Shown: positions 25,352-37,895, numbered from the stretch's first letter. The stretch: DNA of 64,000 nt from Penelope pileata (GCA_013396635.1 WBMW01002272.1:168125-232124); one strand, 5' to 3'. The notes: a model not told the origin generated them from the sequence alone. Program-made: numbers and translations.

Positions 25352-27099
25352 GAAGAAGCTAACAGGATCAAGGTGCATCTAAAATTCTATTGCTAGATTT
25401 TCACTATACTTTGTACTAAACTAGATCCATAAGAACTATCTAATGTGTAAAATCTGTTGCTTATACAGATCTGCAGCTGGCTCTGTCCCAGCTGCTTGAG
25501 AGTGATGCCTAAACATAAAATAATCTCTGTATAAACTGTGGATTTGTAAAATATGTAAGTGCTCTGTGTTCAGTCCAGATCGCCTGCTGAAACTGAAGGT
25601 TATGCCGGGGTGATAACCATCAGATGTCAGTTCAGATAGGAATCCAAATTCTTCCAAAGTTTAAACGTGCTCAGATCACAAGGACACAACATGGGGACAG
25701 GTTGAGTAGAACTTTAAAGTATACTGCCAGCATATGCAAAAACAAATCTGTCATAACAGGCATTTCCTTGAATTCCAAGGAAGCAAAGTCAGGAGAAGTA
25801 AATAACTTTTAAGTACATTCCTAATTATGAAATTGCATCCTTTGAATCATTAGAGCTGCAATCAGGAACAATGCTTCTTTTCTGCTTACACAGAGCACTG
25901 ATCCTGCTATAATGATTAACTGCTGTTGAAGGGCGACACAAGAGAAGGTTAACACAGTTTTCCAAAAAACCTAGGCAATGAAATATACATGATTACTTGA
26001 ATGACACAACTTTTCACAGTAAGAGTCTTCAGTAGGTAAAACAGTGGTCATTTCAGTCCTGGCACAAGCTAAATTCACCAATATATGTGGCTTATCCAAC
26101 ACCACAGAACATGCTGGGTCAGCCGTATTCAGCTTCAGGTGGGAGACAGGGAGATGTATTCTACATGTTACAGCATTCGAAGTAGGCTACCAGTGTGCTC
26201 TCTCATAGCTACTGTAACTTAACTAACAGTTAAGTGCTGTGAAACCACTCCAACTTCATTATTCTTACAAGTCTTTAGTCACCATTTCTCCCGTGATTGC
26301 ATGAGGTTTCTATTAAGCTCTATGGTAAGGCAGTACACTTGCATCTCTTTCTATAGCAATCATAAATACTATTGGTTACCTTTCGATCAAAACTGAATAC
26401 CTAGACCACCGCTTTTAACTTTCCAGAACACACTGGTACTGTGCAATGGCATCCTTCCACTAGCCTACCTCCATCCGTATTTGCAAACTTTTTAGATAAG
26501 ATTCTGATCTCTCTTCCAGCTATGTTCTTCCTACCTGCTGGAGTGATTTATTTTTTGAGGAAGTAGGAAGCCCAAGTGACCTCATTTTTGTTTTTCTTTT
26601 CCATCTGTGTTCAGCATTAAGCTTATTTGGGTTATAATAACTATACACTTAGAACATCTTATAATTTACTTTTTTTTCCTAAAGGCTACTCAGGTTTGCA
26701 TTTATAGGGTTCGAAATACCATGCATTTCTCTAAGAATTCAGGTAGGGTGAGGAAAAGCTGAGGCAAATCACAAATTTTTTCAAATTAAGGAAAAAAAAA
26801 AAGGAGAGGAAGAATACGTCTTTCTAGCCTGGAGAACCTTGGGGACAGGTGGGTTGTTTTGTTTTGCCAGGAAACAAGAAAGTCTGAATAATCCCAGGTG
26901 GCTTTGGTTAATTCTGAGTTTTGACTTCTCCTCCTCCGCCAGCAGCTGGCACAATTTGAAACATCAGAAATACTCAACCATCAAACTAAAATTATAAAAT
27001 TGATCGTGAATATCAATGCATTGCAAATACAATTAGAGAAAGAAAAGTTCGCTAACTGGATCAGATAAAGAGTAATATCCCAGCATGGCAAATACACCT

Positions 27100-27830
27100 C
27101 TTGGGATAGCTGCTGCACCTGACAGCCATTTGTTTCTCACACCTGCCTCCTGTCATCCCCACAACACGAGCCTGATCCCACTCGCTGCCCTCCATGACAT
27201 GGGCTGTCCCTGTTGAGAGAGGGCCAGGCCATCTGCAGCCATTCTCTGGGCTGCATTTTCAGAAGTGCTCAGCCTTCACAATGGAGTCCTAATTTTCCAG
27301 GGAGTCTGGCACTTACTCAGCCGTCTAAATGCAGCTTGCTGAATTTTCAGAAGTGCTTGGCCACAAGCAGTTCCTGTTGAGATTAAGCCTGCCTCTGTGT
27401 TTATCTACAGCTGCTGCCTCTTTTGCAGGTCTTTTAAGCATCTCCCTTGCCAGTGCATGTGTCAGCACAATGACCTACCATGTTCTCAGGGACATCTTCA
27501 GGATGTGAGGTCACACAGAGGGGGAGAAATCACAGTCCTAGCCAGCTGGTGGGCACCACAGCCTCACTGGGGTTCTGCCAGCAAATGCAGTGCCAGCCCA
27601 GCTGCAGAGCAGTCCTGCAGGCTCTCTCACAGTGACTCATCAGTGGGGACAGAAGGTCTCAGGAGCCTCTGCCCTCTGCTCCCAAATGAGTGAGATGGAT
27701 CTCAAGGAGGATGACAGGAGGTTGAGTTGCTGTGTGCAAGCAGGAGGCCTAGCATTTCAGAGTGAATGTGTGAGTCTGCACACAGGAGAGACAGGAGCAG
27801 TTAAACACTGACTGTCCCTACCCAGATGCA
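27100..27830. other. GC-richer block, no gene recognised
   Basis: This block is richer in G+C than its flanks and so carries longer chance frames (98 codons at 27397-27693, 73 at 27590-27811). Neither has a recognisable domain. It contains a pair of related 25-bp words (listed separately) that resemble an old dispersed repeat. Confidence 0.45.
27250..27362. repeat. Pair of related 25-bp direct repeats
   Basis: GCTGCATTTTCAGAAGTGCT at 27250 and GCTGAATTTTCAGAAGTGCT at 27338 share TTTTCAGAAGTGCT and a following near-match (CAGCC against TGGCC). The units lie 88 bp apart. A similar TTTTCAGAAGTGCT word is, to my knowledge, common in old reptile and bird dispersed repeats, so this may be an eroded repeat remnant. 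Confidence 0.55.
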
Positions 27831-30800
27831 CCTTTGCTCACTATAGGAAGACCCTGTGACATTTTGAAAATGGGCACTAACCTTGAGATGAGGTTCACAA
27901 CAAATTGCCAACATTATTCTCCCTTTGGAACACCCCATGCAGATTCTCCTCTGGCTTCTACCGTGGATGGAGCACAGAGGTCTCTCCTCAGGTTCCTGAA
28001 TATTGCTCAGATAAAGTCTGCTTCTCCAGAAATGTGCTTGGATGGAAACCATATCTGTAGACGTGGGACAAAACAAAACATTCTTGTTTTGTAAACATTT
28101 TTCCCATGTTTGTTAGGGGTGAAATTGCCACCTACACAAGGAAGCAAAGACAACTTCCCTACTCTTCATAGGTAGAACAGGCACAGGGCACATCCCTAAT
28201 TGTTTAGAGACAGCATTTCTCATTTTTCTTGCAAATGTGCTTCATATAATCTTCACATCAGTGAACGAACATCATTCCCTTCAAATTGCAGTTAGCATTG
28301 ATTTGATAGTGCAGATATAACACTGTCGTGATTTCATCAACACCTTTTCTCAATGCCCTGTATTTTGGAAAGTGTTGGTCTAACACAAACACCAGAGAGA
28401 AGGCACAGGGCCACTCTGAATCTGAAAAGTGGACTGAGGGGGCACATGTGGCAAGAACTACTGTAATATGCTTCTAAAATAACTGAGCCAGGCTAGAGGA
28501 CAATGCAGTCTGCCGAGCGGCAGAAGCACTAAGCTAAAGGACAAACAACAACATATCAGCGGGTCATCTGAAAAAATCTAAAGCAATTTTGCTTTCTACT
28601 AAACATTTCCTTACCTTCATTTTTGCATTTTTAAAGGTTATCCTTTTTTAACATGAGTAAAAAGAACTAAAAGTGATTAATCTGACAGTTATTTTTAAGT
28701 TTCACAGCATCCCATGCTGTTATGAGAAACAGCACACAGATCAAAAGAAAGGAATGTTTTTATTGAAGTAACCCAAACACAGTGTACAGAGCCCAGCATG
28801 GAATAACTAATGGTGTAAACTACAGAACTACAGCTTTTTCTTTTTTTTTCCCTAAGTTTTCAACTTATGATAACCAAATCTTTTCAATGCATACACTGCC
28901 CACCTCAAAACTTATTTCTTGACTGAGCACATTGCATAGCAACACAGAGGTATTGATTTTTAAGGGGTCCCCATTCAGCACCTCCAAAAATATTGCTTGA
29001 GAAATGCCTTTTCTTGTGGCATCCACTTGCTGTTGATTGCTCACATGGGCAACTAATAAATGGTGCAGACTGAAAGGCAATTACAGAGGATGGCCCTTTC
29101 AGGATGAGGTGCTTAAAAATAGTCATCAGTTTGAAGGGAACTTTGAAGGGTAGGTATCTTTCAGTGCAGATTAACACAAGATAGCAAGCAATAGCCTGAG
29201 AAACAGAGGATTATTCATGCAAGGAAATGCTGAAGGAGGTTACGCTCTGTCCAGTGTCCATGCAGGTCCCTAAAATATGAGCTTGCCCTGCTGAAATCAG
29301 CTCAAAAAAATCCGATTTATTTTGGTGAGTACAGAACGTAATTTTGTCATGTAAAGCCTTAGAGACTGAAAACTACTCTCTGATTTTGTGTCTCAGCTTA
29401 TTTTCAGATCACATAAAGTATAGGTCAAATACAACAACTACACACTCAGTTCTGGCACCACATTTCCTGCCTGACAATATTCTCAGCTACATTTATGGCT
29501 GGAAAAGAAAGAAGCAATGGTCATCTCTAACACGCAAAACAAAACGTGCGCTCTTTTTCTTACATCATTCACTTATCATGTGGAGTTCTGAAGTTTTGGG
29601 GTTCCCAAACCCCACTGAAATCAATGCAAAGCTGCAGCTCAATAAAACTATAGAAGTACCCTTTCTCCTCTCCTTGCCACGTATACGTGAGCTCACTAGA
29701 AAATCTCCCAAATGATTACTGTTTACAGGATCTGGAGCACTGTTGTTACTCATGGTCCCTGGCATGGTATCTCTGTGGTACCAGGCAGAGTGCTGATGAC
29801 CAGCTTCCTGGGCTGACCGAGCAGGTTTGCTTAACTTGTGAACATATGCAGACCTTCAAACACTGTCATTACGTGACTCAGTACTCAGTCTTGTCTGTAT
29901 CTGCTTAGATAACAATCATTAACTATACTGTAAGAAGAATCCAAGAAAATAAAATGCTTTATCAACCATTACTATTTCATCATAACATTTGCCCACTTTT
30001 ACTAATCTGACTAGCGTCTTCTGCAGTAGCATTGTGGCATCAAAAAGCTTTTACTACCACAACACATCAATTCTATTTCATCCAAGGGTCTATTTCTACA
30101 ATCACTAGCAGCAATTTGGAAGAATAAAATAGTCATAGCACTAACAGAAGTGTCAAGTGAAGAGAATTAGTCCTATATTTTTAGCTTTTCAATCACTGTG
30201 CCTTTTCACCACTAAAAAGAATAAAAGTATTAATGAAGTTTTGCAAATGTGAATGAAACAGAGAAAGGGGAGTTAAAGAAAATGGGTTTGGTTACAGTTT
30301 ATGAAATCATAAAGCACCATTATTTTATTGTCCATTGTTACATCTGCCTCTGCTTGTTTTCATGCCCAGTTCCACAGAAACAGGAAAGGATGTTACAGAT
30401 ATCCTTTGAGAGAAAGCAGAAAACAGAATCAAATTGCAGAACTAATAGATAATTTCTTCTCCGCTTAATTTTTCCTCACTCCAGAAATCAAAAATGGTCA
30501 AAGGGATCACAGACTGTTGCACTGTTAGCTAAATAAAGGAGAAAATGTTCATTGCCTTGCTAACCTGCTATTTTCAGAACTACAGGTTCCACTTCTACAA
30601 TAGCATTAAAGCAAAAATTAACAGAATTGTTTTCTCATTGCCTTGATGTTCAGGTACAGATTTGTTTAACTGACAAATAAAATGATTCCTTTTAAAGAAA
30701 GCTGTACTGATCCATATGACGCAGAGCTGGGCTCTACAGATTCCAGATCTGCTGTATTAGTGCACTACCAGAAAGTATTTCAGAACCTGTTGTGTTTTAG

Positions 30801-33333
30801 AGTCACAAGAAAACTAAACATGGAAAAAAAATCCCTCGTGTGGTTTTAAAAATAGTGACATTTCAGACCAAATGAGTAAATACAAGTCTGATTTATGAAT
30901 TTAAGTCCAACTAGGAATTTAATCGATCTGGGGAAAACAAGTAAGCCTGGGATGCAAGGATGCATCATAGAGGTGGCGAGATAACAGCATCAGAAATAGT
31001 GCATTGCAGCAGAGCTGAAGAGGCTATGAGCTTTTTCAACAGGCAACATGCACAGCCATGCAGTGACTCTCAGCTAAAAACTCCTCCCCAACATCAGCCT
31101 AGAAGTGCTTGCAGTCACCCTTCTAGGGCTTCATCACACTCTCTCCAGTGCAAGGAACTAAATTACATTTACCCATTTCTGTACCAGCAAAAGAAAACGT
31201 TTATTTTCTTTTATACGTCATAAGGCCTGGGAGAGGAGGGGTAGATATTCAGCATACTGTAAGCAATCGAGGAGCAGGACGTCTCCTGAGGCTAATGCAA
31301 TTACAATTCCATTTTGGTTGGCTGTGGGAGCAGAAGGTATCACCCAACTGCAAGGACTGCTAGGCAATGGTTAACGTCCTTAGTCTGCTTACCTTGGACT
31401 CTGATTTTATGAGCAAGCAAATTTATATCTGAGAAGTTACAGAAGAGGGACAGTCCTCACACTGATGGATCTGAAAAGCAGGGCAAGGGCCAGGAGTTCC
31501 AAAACACAGTCTCAAGCTCTGTCAAAGAAAATAGCCATGCAACAATATACCCTCACATTTCCACAGAGCAGCTTGCTGAATCGAGGCTATGAGGTAGTTT
31601 ATTTCATGGATTATACATTCATTTAATTAAAATTCTAGATAAATATTTGCAGCAATAAGTTTTTGAAGTACTGTAAAGTTACATTGTATTAAACATTTAT
31701 TGCAATCATATGAAATATTCCTTAGGTTAAATATTTACTGTTATTTTCAAGATATTGGCATTGAGCTTACTATAAACATGGCACAAATGCAAAGCCATCT
31801 TTCTCAGAGGCAATATACTTCTCTGAGTCGCTTTTAGACTTATTTCCTGACGGATATTTGCCATTAATGCACTATGACTTCTGCCTTTATGAAAAAGTGC
31901 TCTAGCCCAAGCTAAGAGAAACTTATAATTTAAAAGATACTTTCCACTGTGCTCAGCATTCTCACAGTAATAATAGTTTGTCCTTTTTTCTTACTGCAGA
32001 TGTATTAAATATTTATATTGACGTTTATTTTGTAAACAAAGGAACCATATTAAGCTAACAGATGAAGCCTACAACGTGTTTTAATATCTGCATTTGTTTC
32101 ATGCTGTGGCCTTTTATACAATTGATTCAAAGGAACATGTTAAATAATAAATAACATTTTTAACATTACAAAGTATTTCTGTTTGTTTGCTTGAGGAGAT
32201 AATTCTTTAAAAATAAAAAGCACAGAGAACATCCAGTCCCTATCTATTTTATATGCAATAAAGGTACTGAAATCACCAGTAAATATCTGGCACTGCTGAA
32301 GATAGCATCGTCATAGTGTCCTTTGAAATCTGACCTCAAAACCTTGCATTAGGACTAGAGAAAGCAAAAGACTTTTGTGTGACAATTTCTTCCTCATCAA
32401 TAGTTGAATGCTCCAACCAACCTGAAGATGCTATTTCTAAAGTAACAACACACATTTACCCAGTTCATTTCATTTTCCATGTTTTCCTGGGATTTCTAGA
32501 AAGTCTGTTTCCTATATATTGCTTTTGCTGCTCATGACTGGACAAAATAAAGTCTTTTGGATGGGAAGCACCTAGGCTGTGTGCTGCTTCTTTGGCATCA
32601 CTCACACAGTGAGGTTTCACTATAAGGTAACTGTGTCTCCAGCTTTTGCAGCCCTTTGGCATTAGTGCTCACAGATTTCACTGCACAAGGCCTTAAAAAA
32701 CATTTAGCCCTCCTTAATCCACACTTTAAACCACAAACACTTAGAAGCTGCTGCCAGTTGTCTGAACCAACCCCTTGGTGCTGTTTGAAAAGTTGGATAT
32801 TTTTTCTTGATCATCAGTAGGATCAAAAAAGGCAAAGGAAAAAGAAATCAACAAAAAAAAAAAGTAAGAAGGACAAACTGAGGAATTGGAACATGTATTA
32901 TTCTTCAGATAAGGTCAGCAAAGACTATCAAGGCACAAACTGTTATCACAGAAAAGGTGCTTGCGTTCTCCTGTCTAGTTAAAGCTGTCAGTGGTCATGA
33001 CATAATGCACACTCTTCAAGTCCAGTTATCAACGTAACTCAGACACGCTTGTATATTTTTATGTCCCTGCTTTAGTCTGATAGTGGTCTGTCGCTGTACA
33101 TTCTTTAGATTTTCTACACTAATATTGGAAGTGTCAAATGTTAGTTTGGTGTTCTTAGATCTGTTTTCCTTCCCTTTTCAATCTGATACTTAGTGAGGTA
33201 CTTAAGCAGCAGCAGTTGCATATTACTCTAAAGTAGGTTTTCAAGGGGAAAATTAGAGATACATCAAACCTAGGCTGAACTCACTGACTCCAGAATTAGT
33301 ACAAGGCCTCAACTAAAGACAGTCCTTGTGGAC

Positions 33334-33358
33334 TTTTTTTTTTAAAAAAAAAAAAAAA
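33334..33358. repeat. T10 followed directly by A15
   Basis: Ten T residues run straight into fifteen A residues. The block is self-complementary. Just upstream, ACAAGG and CCTTGT form a further short inverted pair. Confidence 0.9.
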
Positions 33359-34787
33359 TCTCAATGTGTGTTCTAGTCATGGAACAACTTCGATCACCTG
33401 AAATATCTGCATTACTCATAAGCAGTGATTTGATGCCAAACATGCACATTTAACTACCTATGCATTTTCTTGTGAAGTCATAATTCTCTCCAACTGTAAA
33501 ATATTGTTTCAATTCCCAAAGCACGTGTTGATGGTGGTTGGTACACCTTGCTCAGCATATCTTTGATACCATTTTGCTGACTTTCACTGAACTAAATGAA
33601 GGCTGAGTTCCCTTGCCAGTGTAGAAGTATGTCATCTACTTAGGGCACCACAATCCCCTAAAACAAGAACAGTGGATTGTGTTTTGCAGTGCTTTGTGTG
33701 CATTTGACCCCAACTAATCACCAGGAGGATCCAAAGTCCTGCAAAGTCCAGTGGACCCCTCTGTTCTGCTCCTGGAGGACTCTGGGATGAGGAAATGCAA
33801 GAGGGAAAATTCTTGGAATAGGACAAACTCTCCTCTGCAAGGACAATGCTTCTAAAGTGTTGCCAGTAAGCTTTCGCTTTCAAATAAACAGGTTCACTAT
33901 TCAGATCTTCAAGTATTCTTTTGTTTGTGTCCAAGTATTCCAAATAAATAAATGCTTTACGAAGGACAGTCTAGTACTGTTTCTCCAGAAAAACCATGGA
34001 CGTTTCATTTTAAAGAAAGCTTTCTGAGAAGGTACTGATAACTATTTCCTTTTCTTCCTCCTCTTGCTTCTCTGAAGGAAAAGAGCACAAACTGTTCTTA
34101 CGTTAAACAAGAAATCTGTTCAACAGTACTACTCTGTAGAAAACATGAGGACAGACACTTCCACATTTAAATCAAATGTACACAAAGATAAGCATATAAA
34201 ATCACAGGTATTGGATAGGTAAGCTACAGCACATCAGCAAGCTGCCTAATCCTTGCCTGTACAATGTTTTACAGATGAGGATAAAGCAAGAACCATTCAT
34301 TTCCACTGACTATCAAACAAGACATTTTTTCTTAAGCTTGGTGTTTTTGGAAAACTGCAATATTGAGGCATTCAATTAGAGTCATATCTTCTGAAGCAAA
34401 GTCATAATTTATAATGGAGAGAAAAAGTGCCTTATTAGTGATTACAACACTCAAATTTAAATAATATCATTTGGTGAAAAAAGAACGGGATCCTTCCTGA
34501 TCCCATGACCTTCTTTCAACCAGGAATGGAAGGGGCAGCATGAACTTGTTAATCACATTGGATTAAAAGAGTCCCAAGGTCTGATCAGAAAAAAAGTGCT
34601 GTTCAAAGTAAACTAATATGAACTGGGCTGCAAATAAGATATTCTGCTCCTGCTCTAGATTCAAGATACTCCAGAAAAGACAGAAAAAAAAATAAGAGCT
34701 GAGGCTTGGATCCAGTCCCTGTTTGCCAAGTACTTCTGGAGTGTAATTTCTTGGTATTTTGATGTTACAAAACAGCCTCCTCAGCCT

Positions 34788-34817
34788 AGCTGTAAAGGAC
34801 CAAGCTGTAAAGGATGT
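34788..34817. repeat. Two-copy tandem repeat, 15-bp period
   Basis: AGCTGTAAAGGA occurs at 34788-34799 and again at 34803-34814, with a 15-bp period. Confidence 0.85.
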
Positions 34818-35689
34818 GACACTAGCCTAGTATGTTCACAGCAATACCAGAGATCTGCTCTAGTCATCTTTTATTCTTTACATCTTCACATGAAACAAAA
34901 TAACCCCAGACCCCTCCAAGCTTACCGAACATAAACACTTCAATGTACATAGTGATTCTGCATTACTGTTGAATCACTTCATGCTGTAAATGGAAACACT
35001 GATCAATCTAACACTGACTTAAAGAAATAATTGCAATTAAAACCTTTTCTCTCAGTCAAATAGGATCTCTTGTGTTTCGCATCCACCATGTCCTGAAATT
35101 ACCAATAAACTAAAAAGAACTTTCTCTGCTCTCTCTACTCCTCAAATGTTATTTTTTGTTTGTACAGCTCAAAAGAGATAACTGTGCACTTGACTGAGCA
35201 TTTAATATCAGGGAAGTTTTTAAAGTTTTCTCTTGCAGAGAAGGGATTGCTCAGAAAACCCAGTCATTGCAAAGATGCATAACTACATGAATTACTTGTC
35301 AGCAATAAGAAAGGGGGAAATGTTGGGTGAAATTGAATGAGATAAAGCAATGGAAGGAAAAGGACAGAAGTAAGAAAAAAGAAAGTACTGGAAGAAAAAC
35401 AAGCACTAAGAAGATCTACTTACTGCACACAGGGCTACAGGGCAATACTAACAACATGGCTGTAGCACACCTAAGTCACGTATGGGTGGCAGCTCAAAGG
35501 AAGACTGCACTGTGCCTGTTTCCAGAAACCCAGGCTATCAATCGTGATTCAAAACTTTTTAGCAGAGAAAGGACCATCTTGGACATACAAAAGAAATACC
35601 ACTTGATTCTCAGCTAAATTCAGGGAGCTCTCAAAAGAAACTATGGGTAGAGAAGCTAGAAAGGATCTTCTTGCCAACATAGGCTGAGA

Positions 35690-36148
35690 TTCTACTCTGC
35701 CCTCGTGAGGCCCCACCTGGAGTACTGTGTCCAGGACTGGGGCCCCCAATACAGGAAAGACGTGGAAGTGTTGGAGAGGGTTCAGAAGAGGGCCACAAAG
35801 ATGATCAGAGGGCTGGAGCACCTCCCCTACAAGGACAGACTGAGGGAGTTGGGCTTGTTCAGTCTGGAGAAGAGGAGGTTGCGGGGGGACCTCATTGCAG
35901 CCTTCCAGTATTTAAAAGGAGATTATAAACAGGAGGGGAACCAACTTTTCAAAAGGGTAGACAGTGATAGGACAAGGGGGAATGGTGTTAAGCTGAAGGA
36001 AGGAAGGTTTAGATTAGACATCAGGGAGAAGTTCTTTACCGAGAGAGTGGTGAGGTGCTGGCACAGGCTGCCCAGGGAGGTTGTGGATGCCTCAACCCTG
36101 GACGTGCTCAAGACCAGGTTGGATGGGGTCCTGGGTAACCTGATCTAG
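35690..36148 (+). pseudogene. CR1 ORF2 C-terminal fragment (copy B), frame open
   Basis: An uninterrupted frame is open from the 5' truncation point to the natural CR1 stop. Its first methionine at 35705 gives 147 residues. Recognisable blocks are MRPHLEYCVQDWGPQ, ERVQKRATKMIRGLEHLPYK, RLRELGLFSLEKRRLRGDLI, GNGVKLKEGRFRLDI and RLPREVVDASTLDVLKTRLD. This is the domain downstream of the reverse transcriptase in CR1 ORF2, a protein of about 900 residues. Such tails are often misannotated as bird genes. There is no promoter or complete enzyme here, so I call it a transposon relic. Confidence 0.92.
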
Positions 36149-36250
36149 TATCTGATCTGGAGGTTGGTGGCCCTGCCTGTGGCAGTGGAGTTGGAACCTG
36201 ATGATCCTTGGGGTCCCTTCCAACCCAGGCCATTCTATGATTCTATGATT
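35690..36250 (+). mobile_element. CR1 LINE, 5'-truncated (copy B)
   Basis: This CR1 fragment of about 560 bp lies in sense orientation. It enters ORF2 at TCTACTCTGCCCTCGTGAGG, runs through the ORF2 stop at 36146-36148, and continues into the 3' UTR with CTTGGGGTCCCTTCCAACCC. It ends in two copies of ATTCTATG plus ATT at 36250. No target-site duplication is evident, as is usual for CR1. It is longer and better preserved than copy A, and its ORF2 tail is uninterrupted. The insertion is therefore younger, although it still lacks promoter, endonuclease and most of the reverse transcriptase. Confidence 0.96.
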
Positions 36251-37283
36251 TCAGGGCTACTCCAGATGGTGTTTGGGCTGACGCTGTGTGCAGAGCATCC
36301 ACGTGACTCCATATGGCCCTTAATGCTGGCCCAAGTGTAATCCAAGCACCTCAGTCCTTGGGCTTCCCGTACAGACAGAAAGCACACCTAAGCAGGTGCT
36401 GGAAGATGACTTTATGCTCCACATCTCACAGCCACTAAAAGCAGACAAGGGGGTTGGGAAGGAGACAGAGGAGAGAATCACAGAGCTAATTAGGGAAAAG
36501 ATTTCCTTTAAGTGCAAAACAACCTTGAAGAAACATGATGCCAGCTGAATAACTGATGATGACTTTAAATGCTGGTTAAGGGGAGAAAATACAGTTGTAA
36601 ATACAAAATGAGAGCAATAAAATTCAGGCCAACATAGATAGATTAAGAGCGCACGCTTCCAAGTTCCAAGATGAAAGAGGCAATGTAATGAGGCAATAAG
36701 AAAATCAACATACTCCTCTATTACAAAACACTAAACATCAAAAGATGCTTACACACATCATGAATAAAAGTTGTCTTCATATCTTCCACACAGTGCTTGG
36801 TGGCAGAAAAACCCCACATCATATAAACTGAATATAAGATACAAGCTAAAATTAACTCAGGATAAAAAGTTCAATACTAAAAAAATGAGCAAAGGATCAT
36901 CCAAACTGCAAAAAGAAATACTGATTAACAGAGCAAATAACATATAGCATCTCATATGATAAAAGACAGAAACAGTAATGCTGTCAAGAGGTACAGTACA
37001 TACTTGGGAGAAGCAACTACTGCTGGATGTAAATGACAATCTATAAGAGGTGGAAAAAATATGTATGTTTTCCCAGTTCATCTAAATGTTTCTGTATAAG
37101 AACAAAGCAGATCTTCAGATCTCAAGCAACGTTCTCATTAATATCCAGATTACAGAAAACATAGAACTTGATGGATAAAACTAAGAGATGAAAATATATG
37201 ATTTTGTCCAGTCCTCTAAAATTCATGTACGTATATGTGGAAATAGTCTGTCAGACATCAGTTAATTTCTCATTAAAATACAA
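36251..37283. other. Unassigned stretch between CR1 copy B and mariner copy 2
   Basis: AT-rich, with no recognised gene or repeat. Confidence 0.5.
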
Positions 37284-37637
37284 GAGCTGCTCTGAATGTA
37301 ATGCATCCTGTTTTATCACATTGGCCCACAACATCAGAGGCAGATGATGGTGGTATGGCAGCAGAGGCTGAACCTTCCCACCAACATTCCATTACATTTT
37401 GCTGCCCTGTGACAGATGGCAGCAGAGGGGCACTCTGACACAATGGCATCTGACATGGAAGTGCAGATGAAGCAAAGGTGTGTCACTGAATTCCTTCATG
37501 CATAGCTAAGGCTGATAACTACGTTGAAAAATAGTGTTTTGTAGCTGAGAATTTTCTCTATCAAATAGTTATTGTGCACTTTGTATCTGTTGTAGTTTCC
37601 ACATAAATAAATAGGAGGCATTACTTTTAGAGCAACC
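37284..37637 (+). mobile_element. Mariner-family DNA transposon, internally deleted (copy 2)
   Basis: A 354-bp deletion derivative. The left terminal repeat starts GAGCTGCTCTGAATGTAATG. The right end, read in reverse, starts GGTTGCTCTAAAAGTAATGC. A TA follows the right end (37638-37639), while the left flank has AA instead. On the plus strand it keeps only the first 20 transposase codons (MASDMEVQMKQRCVTEFLHA, then a stop). These join directly to the last codons (DNYVEK, then a stop) and the 3' UTR. It carries the same deletion as copy 3 and a different one from copy 1. It is non-autonomous. Confidence 0.9.
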
Positions 37638-37887
37638 TACATAGTTACCTTGTGAAAATAAGCACAGCCCAGTTCATTTCTGCAGCTGTACTGATTTACA
37701 GGTACTGAGGACCTCAAGATCTTGGGTTTTTTCTAGGCTTGGTTATAGGTTTTGTTCCATATATTCAGCACATTAGAGGCATTTTTAGGGTCAAGTCAAA
37801 ATGCAAGTTAATGTAGTGAATGTCAATCAATGTGAACCAGAACAACTTTTCACATTCATTTCCACTTGCATTCATAGACATATAGTT
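37638..37887. repeat. 250-bp tail shared with 47988-48237
   Basis: Directly beyond the right terminal repeat of mariner copy 2, about 250 bp match the DNA beyond copy 3 at a constant offset of 10,350 bp. Only a handful of substitutions are seen until the last bases. The tail does not match mariner or CR1, and I do not recognise it. Together with the adjacent mariner it forms a direct repeat of about 600 bp. Confidence 0.93.
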
Positions 37888-37895
37888 TTGACCCT
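37787..37895. repeat. Imperfect inverted repeat ending the shared tail
   Basis: AGGGTCAA at 37787-37794 is exactly complementary to TTGACCCT at 37888-37895. Inside, TGCAAGT and TGAATGT-like words recur in inverted order on the other arm, so the unit of about 109 bp is partly palindromic. In the second copy the right arm has decayed (AGTTATAACTC replaces it). It may be the remnant of a small inverted-repeat element. Confidence 0.55.

Larger units (their letters stand above)
21091..27099. other. Unassigned AT-rich stretch
   Basis: No gene is seen. The stretch holds two microsatellites, several A/T runs (21909-21921, 23095-23110, 26790-26801) and two palindromes listed separately. The segment around 24020-24130 contains a clustered octamer-like palindrome. 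Confidence 0.5.
27831..35689. other. Unassigned stretch, partly very AT-rich
   Basis: No gene or repeat family is recognised. 29598-29613 holds a small hairpin (GGGGTT, CCCA, AACCCC). 31600-31760 and 31980-32200 are AT-rich but not simple repeats, and include a FOX-like TTTTGTAAACAAAGGA at 32028-32043. The 123-codon frame at 29344-29715 and the 103-codon frame at 33632-33943 (minus) have no motif I recognise. Confidence 0.45.

Noticed and set aside
25320..25352. Poly-A of 18, considered as the tail of a processed pseudogene
   Set aside because: The upstream DNA has no coding similarity that I recognise, no polyadenylation signal at the usual distance, and no clear flanking duplication.
33632..33943. 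103-codon minus-strand frame with a fairly natural-looking start (EYLDTNKRILEDLNSEPVYL)
   Set aside because: I recognise no family. There is no supporting exon structure or neighbouring exon. A tblastn search against birds would settle it.
34270..34300. TTTACAGATGAGGA, a MIR-like word
   Set aside because: Only one short block matches and the following consensus blocks are missing. The same applies to the GATGAGGAAAC word near 47334.
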